The notes under the pieces: model-generated | Database searches by the model: none | The model's input: only the letters and a program-made list of their open reading frames with translations | What the model was told of the DNA's origin: nothing | Program-made: the position numbers and the translations under genes | Shown here: positions 55,095 to 64,000 of the stretch, one piece after another | Layout of the letters: each line of letters begins with the position of its first letter | How positions within the stretch are numbered: the stretch's first letter is position 1 | Assembly (NCBI GenBank): GCA_014873095.1 | Contig: CP050848.1 | Location: 3,965,850 to 4,029,849, forward strand | DNA from: Planctomycetales bacterium ZRK34 | GTDB taxonomy: Bacteria; Planctomycetota; Phycisphaerae; Phycisphaerales; Zrk34 | Length of the DNA stretch: 64,000 nt | Direction of reading: 5' to 3'

Positions 55095-55985
55095 ATGAGC
55101 TGGACCCTCAGTGCGTTTGCCGATGAAGCCGCCGCCGCCATGACCGAGCAGATCGAAGTGCTCAACGAAGCGAAGATCGACCACATCGACCTGCGCAACG
55201 TCGACGGAGTCAACATCGTCGAGTTGCCGATCGACCACGCCGAGCGGGTGAAGAAGCAGCTCGATGACGGCGGCATCAAGGTCTGCATGTACGGCTCGCC
55301 GATCGGGAAGATCGACCTGGCCGACGATTTCGAAATCGACATCAAGCGGCTGAAGCACCTGGGCGAACTCAAGAAGATTTTCGGCGCCGAGGCGGTCCGC
55401 ATTTTCAGCTACTACAACAAGAAGCGCGCCCCCGGAAGCAGCGATGACGCCACCTGGCAAAGCGAGTCGGTCGAGCGCCTGTTGAAGCTGGCCGACCTGG
55501 CGGGTGAACTCGGTCTCGTGCTCTATCACGAAAACGAAATCGGCATCTACGGCGGCCCGCTGGAGCAGGTCTGCGCGCTGCGCGACCAGGTCCACGTGAA
55601 AAACCCCGATCACTTCAAGCTGATCTTCGACTTCGACAACTTCAACCAGAACGGCGACGATGTCTGGACCGACTGGCAGGAGCTTGCGGCCGCAACCGGC
55701 GCGATCCACCTCAAGGAATCCAAGCGCCAACCCGACGGCGGGTATCAACACGTGCCGGCCGGCGAGGGCGACGGTTACATCCCCGAAATCCTGGCTGACC
55801 TGGCCAAGCGTGGGTGGGAAGGCCCGCTGACGCTGGAGCCGCACCTGGCGCGTTCGCAGGCGGTGCTGGCGACGGGCCCGCACGGTCAGGCCAACGCGGC
55901 CCTGGCGGACATGACCGAAAAGGAAGTGTTCATCGTGGCGGCCAAGGCGGCGCGGAAGCTGCTGGCGGATGTGGATCGGCTGTAA
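55095..55985 (+). CDS. Sugar phosphate isomerase/epimerase-like protein
   Basis: TIM-barrel protein of 296 residues, cytoplasmic. Candidate metal ligands: Glu in LVLYHENEIGIYGGP, Asp in KLIFDFDNFNQNG, His in AIHLKESKRQPDGG and Glu in GPLTLEPHLARSQ, in the usual order. AAAGGA 10 bases before ATG. Substrate unknown. Second member of this superfamily in the window (other at 13416). Confidence 0.87.
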   Translation: MSWTLSAFADEAAAAMTEQIEVLNEAKIDHIDLRNVDGVNIVELPIDHAERVKKQLDDGGIKVCMYGSPIGKIDLADDFEIDIKRLKHLGELKKIFGAEAVRIFSYYNKKRAPGSSDDATWQSESVERLLKLADLAGELGLVLYHENEIGIYGGPLEQVCALRDQVHVKNPDHFKLIFDFDNFNQNGDDVWTDWQELAAATGAIHLKESKRQPDGGYQHVPAGEGDGYIPEILADLAKRGWEGPLTLEPHLARSQAVLATGPHGQANAALADMTEKEVFIVAAKAARKLLADVDRL

Positions 55986-56040
55986 ACAGCGTGATGCGGT
56001 GTTGAACCGTGACGCATTCGGTGCGTCGTAAATGAAGTGA

Positions 56041-56046
56041 TATAAT
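56041..56046 (+). promoter_or_regulatory. Consensus -10 TATAAT
   Basis: Perfect TATAAT, 12-18 bases before the candidate starts (GTG 56058 or ATG 56064) of the next gene, giving at most a very short leader. Confidence 0.5.
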
Positions 56047-56057
56047 CCGTTTCACGA

Positions 56058-57860
56058 GTGAATATGCGCATCAAGCTGGATGGACAACTCGGCCGAACGT
56101 TGCGGGTGGCAGGTTTTGTTTGCCTCGCAATGAACCTTTGGGCCGGGCTGTTGCGTGCGGCGCCGTTGCCGGCCGAACCGGCGGCGATGTCGATCGCGAT
56201 TTACACCTATCACCTGGATCGCGGAAACCTGGTGCCCTCGAAGGTTTTTTCGGGTGTACTGCTTTCGCCGAGTCATGTGATCACCTCGACCTATGCGCTG
56301 ATGCACGGCCACGAGCAGCTTGCCAACGATGGCGGGGTGCCGGCGGAGGTGTACGGTGTGGTCAATGCCGGCGGTCAGCAGAAGATTCTGGCGCTGACGC
56401 CGACGGCGATGAATGTGAAATCACCGGTGGGGCTGCTGGAAGTGGCCGAGCAGGACCGCCAGATCACCGCGGGGATCATCCGCAAGCCGCCGACGGCCAA
56501 GCCGCTGGACGACGCGGTGCAGCAGGCGACGGTGGTGGGGGTCATCGGCCCATACGGGGCGTATCGCGAGGGGCTTGAGAAGCTGCGTGTGCCGCGGCCG
56601 GTGGCGCTGACGGTGACGCTGGGCAAGCGATTGTCGATCGCTGATGGAAAAGTCAAAGCTGCTGAGGTGACGCACACGTTGCCGACGCAGATGGCCGGGG
56701 CCGGCGTGTGGGACGCGCAGGATCGGCTGATCGGGATGTTGGTGCGCGTCGATGGCGTCTGGCAGGTGGTCGACCCGGTCACTTCGGCGAAGCTGATGGC
56801 GTCGACCCCGGACGGCGAAGGCCCGGCCATGACCGATGTGACCCTGCCCGGCACAACCACCCCGACGCCTCCGAAACCGGAACCGAAGCCTCAGCCCGAG
56901 CCCGAACCCGAGCCGGTCAAACCCACCGAACCCAAGGTCGACCCGGACAAGCCCAAAACCGCCCCGGGCATCCGCAAGGAACTGCGCGGGCTCTTCGAGA
57001 TGATGGCTCAGCAGGGGCTCAAACCGGCTGTTGATCCGAGCCTGCTGGACTACGTGCAACAGGAGCAGGCGGACCTGGCGATGTCGTACATCGCGGCCGG
57101 CCAACACGCCAAGGCCCTGGAACTGGTGCGCGACATCGAACCGCTGGCCAGCGGCAAGCTCGCTGAGCAGCTGAACTACCGTGCTGTGTTGGGCCTGCTG
57201 CTGACCGGGCAGTTTGACAAGGCCCAGGGGCGCGTTGATGCGGCGGCGCGGGCGGCTGATCCGCTGGTGCAGATCCGTGGCAAGCTGCTGCAGGAAGTGA
57301 TGCAGGACAACCCACGCGGCACCTTCCACGGCCAGTCGCTGAGCCAGGTGGATGTGCTGGGGCGGGCCTGCAAAGCGGTGCTGTCCAAGCGACGCCACAC
57401 GATGAACATCACCTTCGACAGCATCCGCGCTTATCAGCTCACGAACAACTACGACTTCGATCGACTCATGCAGCGGTTGGACGCTCTTGCGGCGGAAGTG
57501 ACCCGGAATCAGAAGGCCTGGCCGGGCTACTTCGATACGCTTGAACAGTCGATCGTCGCGTTGCGGGAGCAGTCGACGCTGGATGAATACGGACGCACCC
57601 GCCGCGCCATCAGCAGTCAGTACACCGCGTATCAACTCGCCAAGCAGCAGACCGAAGAAAAGTCCGGCGCCGGCTGGGCGAAACCCGGCTACTGGCCCAG
57701 CGAGAAAGTCGCCGAGGTCAACGACCACGCCGAGCGTTTCAACACCCTGCTCAAGCACTACGCCCGCCTCGACAAGCTGGTCCCGCCCAGCACACGCATG
57801 CCCCTGCCCGAGCAGCACCAGAATCCCCTGCAACAGCTCCCACAGGCCCGGCCGCAGTAA
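56058..57860 (+). CDS. Secreted protein with catalytically dead trypsin-like domain
   Basis: Exported, 600 residues from the GTG at 56058 (ATG 56064 is equally possible). After a signal peptide, residues 45-235 look like a chymotrypsin-fold domain, with FSGVLLSPSHVITSTY at the position of the catalytic His (Tyr79 instead), VGLLEV near the Asp position without Asp, and MAGAGVWDAQDRLIGM at the Ser position (Ala213 instead). A Pro/Glu/Lys-rich linker (about 255-310) leads to a helical C-terminal region (YIAAGQHAKALELVRDIEP, VLGLLLTGQFDKAQGRVDAA), TPR-like. Family not recognised; likely a binding protein. PBP4-type gene follows. Confidence 0.68.
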   Translation: MNMRIKLDGQLGRTLRVAGFVCLAMNLWAGLLRAAPLPAEPAAMSIAIYTYHLDRGNLVPSKVFSGVLLSPSHVITSTYALMHGHEQLANDGGVPAEVYGVVNAGGQQKILALTPTAMNVKSPVGLLEVAEQDRQITAGIIRKPPTAKPLDDAVQQATVVGVIGPYGAYREGLEKLRVPRPVALTVTLGKRLSIADGKVKAAEVTHTLPTQMAGAGVWDAQDRLIGMLVRVDGVWQVVDPVTSAKLMASTPDGEGPAMTDVTLPGTTTPTPPKPEPKPQPEPEPEPVKPTEPKVDPDKPKTAPGIRKELRGLFEMMAQQGLKPAVDPSLLDYVQQEQADLAMSYIAAGQHAKALELVRDIEPLASGKLAEQLNYRAVLGLLLTGQFDKAQGRVDAAARAADPLVQIRGKLLQEVMQDNPRGTFHGQSLSQVDVLGRACKAVLSKRRHTMNITFDSIRAYQLTNNYDFDRLMQRLDALAAEVTRNQKAWPGYFDTLEQSIVALREQSTLDEYGRTRRAISSQYTAYQLAKQQTEEKSGAGWAKPGYWPSEKVAEVNDHAERFNTLLKHYARLDKLVPPSTRMPLPEQHQNPLQQLPQARPQ

Positions 57861-57968
57861 GCCACATATCATGGATGGCGGCCCAATCACAGGCGAGGGT
57901 CCGATCACGATACGGTGCCCGGGCTTTGGTGAAGTCGATCACCACGCGCGGCCGATAAAAGCTCAGTC

Positions 57969-59444
57969 ATGATGCATCAGATAAAACACCGTTGGATATC
58001 CGTCGGCGCCGTCGTGTGCCTTGTTCTCGCATTGCAACTGGCCCTGGCGCCGGTGGCGACGGCCCAGAGCGTCGAAGTGCTCGCCGCCAACTACATCCGG
58101 GCGACCAAGCTCGGCAAGGCGACGTTCGGCATGCGGGTGCTCGACCTCGAAACCGGTGAGGTGCTTGCTGAGCACAATCCGAACGAGGCCCTGATCCCCG
58201 CGTCGAACATGAAGCTGGTGACCACCGCTTCGGCGCTTGGCATCCTCGGGGCCGACTTCCACTTTTCGACGGACATGCGGCTGGTCGACAAAACCCTGGT
58301 CATCCGCGGCGATGGCGACCCCGGGTTCGGCGACCCGAAGCTGCTCGAAGCCATGGGGATGGACATGGAGCAGATGCTCGATCGCTGGGTGCAGGCGGTC
58401 AAGCGGACGAACCAGACCCAGTTCGACGCCATTCTGATTGACGACCGGGCCATTGATCAGGAATTCGTTCACCCTGAATGGCCGCGCAATCAGCTTCACA
58501 AGTGGTACTGCGCCCAGGTGGCGGCGATCAACTTCAACGACAACTGCCTGGACCTTTACGCTCGGCCCCGTGCGCCGGGTCAGCGGCCGGTGATTCACAT
58601 CGAGCCGCGCGATCCACCGATCCTGCTGGACAACGACTCGACCAGCGGCAAGCGCAACGCCTTTTGGGCCTCGCGCAAACTCGGGGGCAATCAGGTCGTG
58701 CTGCGCGGGCAGGTGCGTCATGCGTTGACAACGCCCGCGAACGTGACGATTCACGATCCGCCGATGTTTTTCGGCAAACTGATGCAGCGCCGCCTAAAGG
58801 AAGCGGGCATCGCGGTCGACGCCGTGCAGCGGGTCGAGCCTCAGCAGGTGCTGGCTGAAGGGCGGTTGCTGGCGGAGGTGCAGACGACACTGCCGACGGT
58901 GATCGCGCGCTGCAACCACGATTCGCAGAACCTGTTCGCCGAGGCGTTGATCAAACGCATGGGCAACGCGGTCACCGGCCAGCCGGGCGGGTGGGCCAAC
59001 GGCGCCGCGGCGATGCGCGGGTTCCTCGCCCGGGCGCTGGGCTCCGACGCCGCCTCGGTGATCATCTCCGACGGCTCGGGAATGAGCCGCGAAAATCGCA
59101 TCAGCGCCCGCGACATGGTCGGCCTGCTCGAGTACATGCACAACGACAGCGGCGTCGGGGATGTGTTCGCCGCCTCGCTGGCCGCTCCGGGTGAGCCCGG
59201 CACGCTTGAAGATCGTTTTGATGATGTGAATCTCGCCGGGCGCGTTCGCGCCAAAACCGGGTACATCAAGGGCGTGGTCAGCCTCAGCGGATATCTGACC
59301 GTCGGCGATCACACCGTGGCTTTCGGCATGCTGCTGAATGATTACTACGGATCGACGGCCCCGGTCAAAAAGATGATGGAGAAGATCGTCGCCGCCGTCG
59401 ACGCCCACCTCGCCGCCCAGCACCCGATCAAACTCGGCGGCTGA
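57969..59444 (+). CDS. dacB: D-alanyl-D-alanine carboxypeptidase, PBP4 (DacB) family
   Basis: Periplasmic peptidoglycan carboxypeptidase/endopeptidase; 491 residues. Signal peptide (to about 33), the active-site SxxK as SNMK at 79-82 in LIPASNMKLVTTASAL, an SDGSGMSRENRISARDM segment carrying the SxN-type motif, and AKTGYIKGVVSLSGYL with KTG. A large inserted domain between the first and second motif is typical for PBP4. It follows the dead-protease-like gene by 108 bases. Confidence 0.93.
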   Translation: MMHQIKHRWISVGAVVCLVLALQLALAPVATAQSVEVLAANYIRATKLGKATFGMRVLDLETGEVLAEHNPNEALIPASNMKLVTTASALGILGADFHFSTDMRLVDKTLVIRGDGDPGFGDPKLLEAMGMDMEQMLDRWVQAVKRTNQTQFDAILIDDRAIDQEFVHPEWPRNQLHKWYCAQVAAINFNDNCLDLYARPRAPGQRPVIHIEPRDPPILLDNDSTSGKRNAFWASRKLGGNQVVLRGQVRHALTTPANVTIHDPPMFFGKLMQRRLKEAGIAVDAVQRVEPQQVLAEGRLLAEVQTTLPTVIARCNHDSQNLFAEALIKRMGNAVTGQPGGWANGAAAMRGFLARALGSDAASVIISDGSGMSRENRISARDMVGLLEYMHNDSGVGDVFAASLAAPGEPGTLEDRFDDVNLAGRVRAKTGYIKGVVSLSGYLTVGDHTVAFGMLLNDYYGSTAPVKKMMEKIVAAVDAHLAAQHPIKLGG

Positions 59445-59454
59445 TCGGCGGTTT

Positions 59455-59481
59455 CACTGGCGGACAAGCCGCCAGTGCCAC
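59455..59481. repeat. Short hairpin repeat after dacB
   Basis: CACTGGCGG-ACAAG-CCGCCAGTG with CCACAC following; same family as the element at 10025-10090. Confidence 0.75.
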
Positions 59482-59516
59482 ACACAACATCGACATACAA
59501 ACCAAACCGATCCGGA

Positions 59517-60992
59517 TCAGTCCGCAAACTGTTCGTCGGGGACCATGGTGATTTTTTCAGGTGTCCGATCGGTGATGGGTTCTGAAAGATCGGCCGTCAG
59601 CAGGGCGGTGAACGTCGTGCCGCGCCCGAGCGTGGACTGGACGGTCAATGAGCCGGCGTGTGCGCTGACGATCTGGCGGCAGATCGCCAGGCCCAGTCCG
59701 GCGCCGCGCTGATTGCTCGTGTCCGGGGCGCCCTGATGCGTGGCGAAGGCAACGCCGAGTTTCTCAGCCGTTTGAGGATTAATCCCGCAGCCGGTGTCGC
59801 TGACACGTATGCGGATCATGCGTTGCTCACCCTGGTGGGTCTGATCAAGGCGCAGGCGGATGGAGCCTTCTCGGGTATGGCGGGCCGCGTTGGACAGCAG
59901 GTTGATCATCAGCCGCTGGACCGCATCGGGGTCGCCGTTCATCGTCAGCGATTCCGGGTTCACATCGCTGGAGAATTCGATCGGCGCGTCCTTGATCAGG
60001 GGCCGAATGATGTGCCCGGTCACCGCGGCATGATCGCTCAGCAGGAACGTGTTCCATCGCCAGCGAACTGCGCCGCTGCTGAGTCTCGCCGCATCGAGCA
60101 TCTGCGAGGCCATGTGCGCCAGGCGATCGGTCTCGTCGTGAATGGATTGCAGGAACTGGCGGTTCTGATCGCTGAATTCCGCTTCGGCGTCCAGGAGCAG
60201 TTCGCTCATCGCCCGCAGCGACGCCAGCGGGGTACGCAATTCATGGCCGACAACACCGAGCGACTGCTCCATCGCGCGGCTGGCTCGGAGAATGCTGTTG
60301 CGCTCGGATTCGAGCTTCTGGGCCTGGCGACGGTCGGTGATGTCGCTGATGAGGCCTTCGATCGCCACCAGCACGCCGGACGCATCGTAGATCGGCTGGC
60401 CCTGCTCCCAGACCCACCGCGTCCGCTCATCGGCGGTCACGATGCGGTATTCCATGCGAAACGGACGACGCTCGGCCACGGCGTCGTCAACCGTCCGGCG
60501 GACGAACGAACGATCTTCGGGATGGATGATCTGCTCGTAGGTGATCTGACTGTCGCAGATCATTTGCGGGTCGTAACCGGTCAACTCGGCGCAGCCGCGG
60601 CTGACGAACTGCATCGTCCAGGCCGAGTCGTTGAGACATCGATACGCCATGCCGGGCAGATGCTCCAGCAGCGTGGCGAACATCCGCTGATGTTCGGCGA
60701 GCCGACAGTGAATCCGATGCTGGCGTGCATACAACCGGTAGCAGAATCCGTACAGCAGCAACCCCGTGACGGCCACGAACGCACAACCCTTGAGCGTTTG
60801 AATCAACGATCGCGCCGCCGGCGATCCGGTTTCAGCGGCCAGCCAGTCCGATACCAGAATCCACAACACCGCAAACAGCACATACAACCCCGCAATCTGC
60901 AGCGCGTGCATGGCAGGACTTGAATGCGGATCCGGCGTCGTCTGATCGCCGGATTGTATTGACATCAGGTCGTTAGAGACCTCGTGTGGCAT
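59517..60992 (-). CDS. PAS-domain sensor histidine kinase, orphan
   Basis: Membrane histidine kinase, 491 residues. Two spans near 29-52 and 63-89, a PAS domain about 105-225 (MFATLLEHLPGMAYRCLNDS, SAWTMQFVSRGCAELTGYDP, IIHPEDRSFV, WEQGQPIYDASGVLVAIEGL), the H-box SLGVVGHELRTPLASLRAM (His250), and an ATPase domain with LMINLLSNAARHT, RVSDTGCGINPQTAEKL and RGAGLGLAICRQIV. No response regulator is next to it. Start is uncertain: 60992 or 60965. Confidence 0.92.
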   Translation of the reverse strand: MPHEVSNDLMSIQSGDQTTPDPHSSPAMHALQIAGLYVLFAVLWILVSDWLAAETGSPAARSLIQTLKGCAFVAVTGLLLYGFCYRLYARQHRIHCRLAEHQRMFATLLEHLPGMAYRCLNDSAWTMQFVSRGCAELTGYDPQMICDSQITYEQIIHPEDRSFVRRTVDDAVAERRPFRMEYRIVTADERTRWVWEQGQPIYDASGVLVAIEGLISDITDRRQAQKLESERNSILRASRAMEQSLGVVGHELRTPLASLRAMSELLLDAEAEFSDQNRQFLQSIHDETDRLAHMASQMLDAARLSSGAVRWRWNTFLLSDHAAVTGHIIRPLIKDAPIEFSSDVNPESLTMNGDPDAVQRLMINLLSNAARHTREGSIRLRLDQTHQGEQRMIRIRVSDTGCGINPQTAEKLGVAFATHQGAPDTSNQRGAGLGLAICRQIVSAHAGSLTVQSTLGRGTTFTALLTADLSEPITDRTPEKITMVPDEQFAD

Positions 60993-61094
60993 CCGGTGGG
61001 CACCCCGTTCAAATCATTTAAAAGTATCAATGCCGATAATACAATCCAGTGAACACATCCTACGGATCGGTCATCCCGCCCTAAACCCAACAGT

Positions 61095-61586
61095 TTACGA
61101 TTTGGTTCCCGCCGGACTTATAAGATGTTCCGCGTGTTTGATCCACGCATCGGGTCCGCCCGGTCGGTATCCCGTTCTGTTGATGACCTGTCCGTCAGCG
61201 TCAAGGAACAGCACGGTCGGAAAGCCCTTGACGTGATATTTCTCCTTGAGCTTCATGTTCTGCTGCTTGACCTCGTCAGCCTGCGAGCGGCTCTTGGGAA
61301 AGTCCAGCTTCAGCAGAATCACATGCTCGTCTGCCCACTGCTTGAATACATCCGTCTCCAGCACCTGCTTTTCAAATTTCGCACACCACTCGCACCAGTC
61401 GCTGCCGGTGAAATAGGCCAGAATCGGGCGTTTGGATTGTTTGGATTGCTCGGCCGCCTGTTCGTATTGAATCAGCCACCCGTCGCCGGCAGCCCCCGAC
61501 TCTGGCTCGGCTCCAACCAGCGTCGCGCCGAGCATTACGCAGGCGGCGAGCAGGGCGGAGATCAGACTCAGTGGGTGTTGACGCAT
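61095..61586 (-). CDS. Exported thioredoxin-like protein
   Basis: Thioredoxin-fold redox protein, 163 residues. Signal peptide MRQHPLSLISALLAAC (could alternatively be a lipobox LAAC), then the active site DWCEWCAKFEKQVL (Cys65, Cys68), typical of DUF255/SoxW-like CxxC proteins, and YHVKGFPTVLFLDADGQVI with the cis-Pro. Starts further upstream (61613 or 61631) are possible. Small lipoprotein gene lies upstream on the same strand. Confidence 0.88.
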   Translation of the reverse strand: MRQHPLSLISALLAACVMLGATLVGAEPESGAAGDGWLIQYEQAAEQSKQSKRPILAYFTGSDWCEWCAKFEKQVLETDVFKQWADEHVILLKLDFPKSRSQADEVKQQNMKLKEKYHVKGFPTVLFLDADGQVINRTGYRPGGPDAWIKHAEHLISPAGTKS

Positions 61587-61735
61587 CAGGCAGTTATCCA
61601 AGCCGGGGCTCATCGCGATATCGCGGCTCATCCATGACCCCGGTGGTGCGTCCTTGCACAGGTATCGTATGAAATTTCACCCCTGTTTGTCCAGAAGAAA
61701 ACGCCTGAGGTCAGGGTTTGCATGCACCCGATGAG

Positions 61736-61978
61736 TTAGGGTTTACCTATCTGGTCGTCGGCCGGTGGTGAAATCGATCGCAGGGCGGTGGCGGTTTCCT
61801 GCTTCGGCGGCGTGTCTGCGTAGTAGGCCTGATCGTAAAAGGCCTCACCCATATCCGGCGGGGTCTGCCACAGCAGCAGCGCATCCAGCCGCTGCATCGT
61901 GCCGGGACTGGTCACGGTCGACGAGCAGCCGGCCAGCGCCGCCGCGATCAGTGCACCCTGTAACAGTTTGCCGACCAT
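61736..61978 (-). CDS. Small lipoprotein
   Basis: 80-residue protein with lipoprotein signal MVGKLLQGALIAAALAGCSS, lipobox LAGC. The rest is hydrophilic with QAYYADTPPKQE and no known domain. It is possibly an envelope accessory protein. No operon partner is certain. Confidence 0.72.
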   Translation of the reverse strand: MVGKLLQGALIAAALAGCSSTVTSPGTMQRLDALLLWQTPPDMGEAFYDQAYYADTPPKQETATALRSISPPADDQIGKP

Positions 61979-62132
61979 GTGTTGACTCCGTATGCACGAT
62001 ACCCTGTCGACCCGTGGCGAACAATCCCCAATTCAATTTGCCCGCGGCGGTTGTGATCCGCATAATATGTTATGCTGTTGAGCCCCCGACGTCGGCACGC
62101 GACGCGGACACAGCATTCAATTCGGAGAATCC

Positions 62133-63917
62133 ATGGGCAAGAGTCGCAAGAAATTGGGTGAGTACCTGTTGCGTTGGGAAGTCATCAGCCAACAGCAACT
62201 TGACGAAGCTCTCAAAGTCGCATCCGGTTCGCGCAAACGCATCGGCCAGGTGCTGGTCGAGCTCGGCTACGCCAGTGAAGACGACGTGGCGCGCGCCCTG
62301 GCCAGTCAGTTCAACCTCGAGTACATCGACCTGGATGCCGCCAACGCGGTCACCAAGGAAAACCTCGAACTGATGCCGCGCGATCTGATGCAGAAGTACC
62401 TGGTGCTTCCGCTGGATAAGTCCGGCGGCCGACTGAAGGTCTTGCTGCACGACCCGCTGAATCTCGATCTGCTGGATACGCTCCGATTCCGCATGAACTG
62501 CGAAATCGACTACGCCCTGGGCGCCCGCAACAAGATCAAGGAATACATCGACCGCTTCGTCCGCGACACCCAATCGTCGATCGACGATGTGCGTGAAGCG
62601 TCCATCGACTCGGCGACGTTCACGATCGAAGGCGGTGAAACCGGCGAACAGAATTTCGAACTCGATTCCGATGAAGGCACCGGCGGCGTCAAGGATGAAG
62701 AAGCTGCTGACTCGCCGATCATCCGCCTGGTGCACCGCATCATTGGCGAGGCGGTCAACAGCCGCGCATCGGATATTCACGTCGAACCCATGAGCGACCG
62801 TGTCCGCCTGCGCTACCGCATCGACGGCGTTTGTCACGAGCGAGACAACATCCCCAAACGCACACAGGCTCCGATCATCACCCGCCTGAAGATCATGGCC
62901 GGCATGAAGATCGACGAGCGCCGCATCCCGCAGGACGGCCGCATCAAGCTCCGCATCGGCGGCAAGCAGATCGACTTCCGTGTCTCGGCATGCCCGTCGT
63001 ACCACGGCGAATCGATGGTGCTGCGTATTCTGCGGCCCGACTCGGTCAAAATCGGTCTGGCCGCCATCGGGTTCGAGCCCGATACGCTCGAAAACTTCGA
63101 CCGCGCCATCCGCCGCCCCAACGGCATCTTCCTGGTGACCGGGCCGACCGGTTCGGGTAAAACGACCACGCTGTACTCGGCGCTGGATGTGCTCAACCGC
63201 CCCGACCGCAAGATCATCACCGCTGAAGACCCCGTCGAATACAACTTCGCCGGGATCAATCAGTGCCAGGTTCGTGATGAAATCGGCCTGACGTTCCCGA
63301 ACATTCTCCGCGCCATGTTGCGCCAGGCGCCGAACATCATCCTCGTCGGTGAAATCCGCGACAAGGACGTGGCGGACGTGGCGATTCAGGCTGCTCTGAC
63401 CGGCCACTTGGTCTTCAGCACGCTGCATACCAACGATGCGCCGTCGGCGATCACGCGTCTGATCGACATGGGCGTCAAACCGTTCCTCGTGGCCAGTTCG
63501 ATTCAGGCCGTGATGGCTCAGCGACTGATCCGCACGCTCTGCAAGGACTGCAAAGAGCCCGACGACGATCCGAATCCCTTCTACCTGAAGCTCATCGGCA
63601 TCAATCCCAGCGAAATCGGCGATAAGACGATCTACCGAGCGGTCGGCTGCCCGGCGTGTGCGAACACCGGCTATCGCGGCCGTAAAGCGATCTTCGAGTG
63701 GATGACGATGAATACGCAGCTTCGTGAATTGGCCTTCGCCCGGGCGTCGAGCTCGCAGCTTCGATCCGCGGCGGTCAACAGCGGCATGCGCACCCTCGCG
63801 TCCGACGGTCGCATCAAGGTGCTCAACGGCGTGACCAGCGCTGAAGAGATCGCCCGCGTGGCCCAGATCGAGGGCATGGTCAATATGGATGAAGAGCAGG
63901 CCGGCGACGCGGCTTGA
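62133..63917 (+). CDS. gspE: Type II secretion / type IV pilus assembly ATPase (GspE/PilB)
   Basis: Secretion ATPase of 594 residues for a type II secretion or type IV pilus system. MshEN-type N-terminus (LGEYLLRWEVISQQQLDEAL, IGQVLVELGYASEDDVARAL), core with SRASDIHVEPMSDRVRLRYR, Walker A GPTGSGKTTTLYSAL, IITAEDPVEYNFAGINQCQV with Walker B LVGEIRD and LVFSTLHTNDAPSAI, and a tetracysteine CKDCKEP...CPACANTG. CGGAG lies before ATG. The only secretion component seen; it could process the prepilin-like protein at 53158. Whether gspE or pilB is not decidable here. Confidence 0.94.
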   Translation: MGKSRKKLGEYLLRWEVISQQQLDEALKVASGSRKRIGQVLVELGYASEDDVARALASQFNLEYIDLDAANAVTKENLELMPRDLMQKYLVLPLDKSGGRLKVLLHDPLNLDLLDTLRFRMNCEIDYALGARNKIKEYIDRFVRDTQSSIDDVREASIDSATFTIEGGETGEQNFELDSDEGTGGVKDEEAADSPIIRLVHRIIGEAVNSRASDIHVEPMSDRVRLRYRIDGVCHERDNIPKRTQAPIITRLKIMAGMKIDERRIPQDGRIKLRIGGKQIDFRVSACPSYHGESMVLRILRPDSVKIGLAAIGFEPDTLENFDRAIRRPNGIFLVTGPTGSGKTTTLYSALDVLNRPDRKIITAEDPVEYNFAGINQCQVRDEIGLTFPNILRAMLRQAPNIILVGEIRDKDVADVAIQAALTGHLVFSTLHTNDAPSAITRLIDMGVKPFLVASSIQAVMAQRLIRTLCKDCKEPDDDPNPFYLKLIGINPSEIGDKTIYRAVGCPACANTGYRGRKAIFEWMTMNTQLRELAFARASSSQLRSAAVNSGMRTLASDGRIKVLNGVTSAEEIARVAQIEGMVNMDEEQAGDAA

Positions 63918-63940
63918 GGAAAGTTCATTCGATGAAGCAG

Positions 63941-63958
63941 GTCAGGCCCAGGCCTGAC
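63941..63958. repeat. Hairpin after gspE
   Basis: GTCAGGCC-CA-GGCCTGAC, a perfect 8-base stem; a partial second copy (GTCAGGCCAGCACTTGGCC) begins about 20 bases later. It lies at the window edge. Confidence 0.6.
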
Positions 63959-64000
63959 ATCTTTCGGTGAAAAGTCAGGCCAGCACTTGGCCTACGATTC

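Overview
The window looks like a GC-rich Planctomycetota chromosome segment, most likely class Phycisphaerae; this lineage is inferred from gene content, not from a marker tree. The evidence is the co-occurrence of three secreted sulfatases, a planctomycete-type cytochrome/DUF1549/DUF1553 protein followed by a DUF1501 protein, PEP-CTERM surface proteins, a sigma/FecR-like regulatory pair, a secreted protein with a prepilin-type N-terminus, and a complete flagellar export gene set. No tRNA, rRNA, CRISPR array, transposase or phage gene was seen.

Layout: 1-3.0 kb (minus) has a truncated B12-dependent ribonucleotide reductase, a DUF4282 membrane protein and dCTP deaminase, so two of the three genes serve deoxynucleotide supply. 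3.5-6.4 kb has a PcrA/UvrD helicase, a TGTTAGC-repeat region and a 34-residue membrane peptide. 6.4-14.5 kb is a secreted-catabolism block: PEP-CTERM protein, two sulfatases, an SGNH hydrolase whose catalytic blocks are in permuted order, a GH16 glycosidase and a sugar isomerase/epimerase, with a gene-free palindrome-rich stretch at 9.4-10.4 kb. 14.7-29.2 kb (plus) is the flagellar block: DUF342 protein, motA, motB, fliL, fliN, fliO, fliP, fliQ, fliR, flhB, flhA, flhF, flhG, a small membrane protein and the FliA-type sigma factor; fliM is absent here. 29.3-37.3 kb has folK, a sulfatase translationally coupled to an FmdB-type zinc ribbon, and a chaperone series on the minus strand (groEL1-groES-groEL2-dnaJ-grpE) preceded by a near-consensus sigma-54 promoter. 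37.5-43.9 kb is mostly housekeeping: TSUP transporter, nadB, tatD, two unknown envelope proteins, ruvB. 44.2-49.3 kb is the PSD1/DUF1501 pair. 49.6-53.9 kb is an overlapping sigma factor - FecR-domain protein - PEP-CTERM protein set followed by the prepilin-like protein. 54-64 kb has a PHB-depolymerase-like esterase, a second isomerase/epimerase, a protein with a trypsin-like domain lacking its catalytic residues, PBP4-type carboxypeptidase, an orphan PAS histidine kinase, a thioredoxin-fold protein, a small lipoprotein and a GspE/PilB ATPase.

Two themes cut across the window. First, intergenic regions are filled with several families of short dispersed inverted repeats (at least five families with two or more copies), and one family also lies in frame inside fliO and flhF. 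Second, several genes (pcrA, folK, the TSUP gene, nadB, the ECF-like sigma gene) have a -10-like hexamer ending 6-7 bases before the ATG and no ribosome binding site, which suggests leaderless transcripts.
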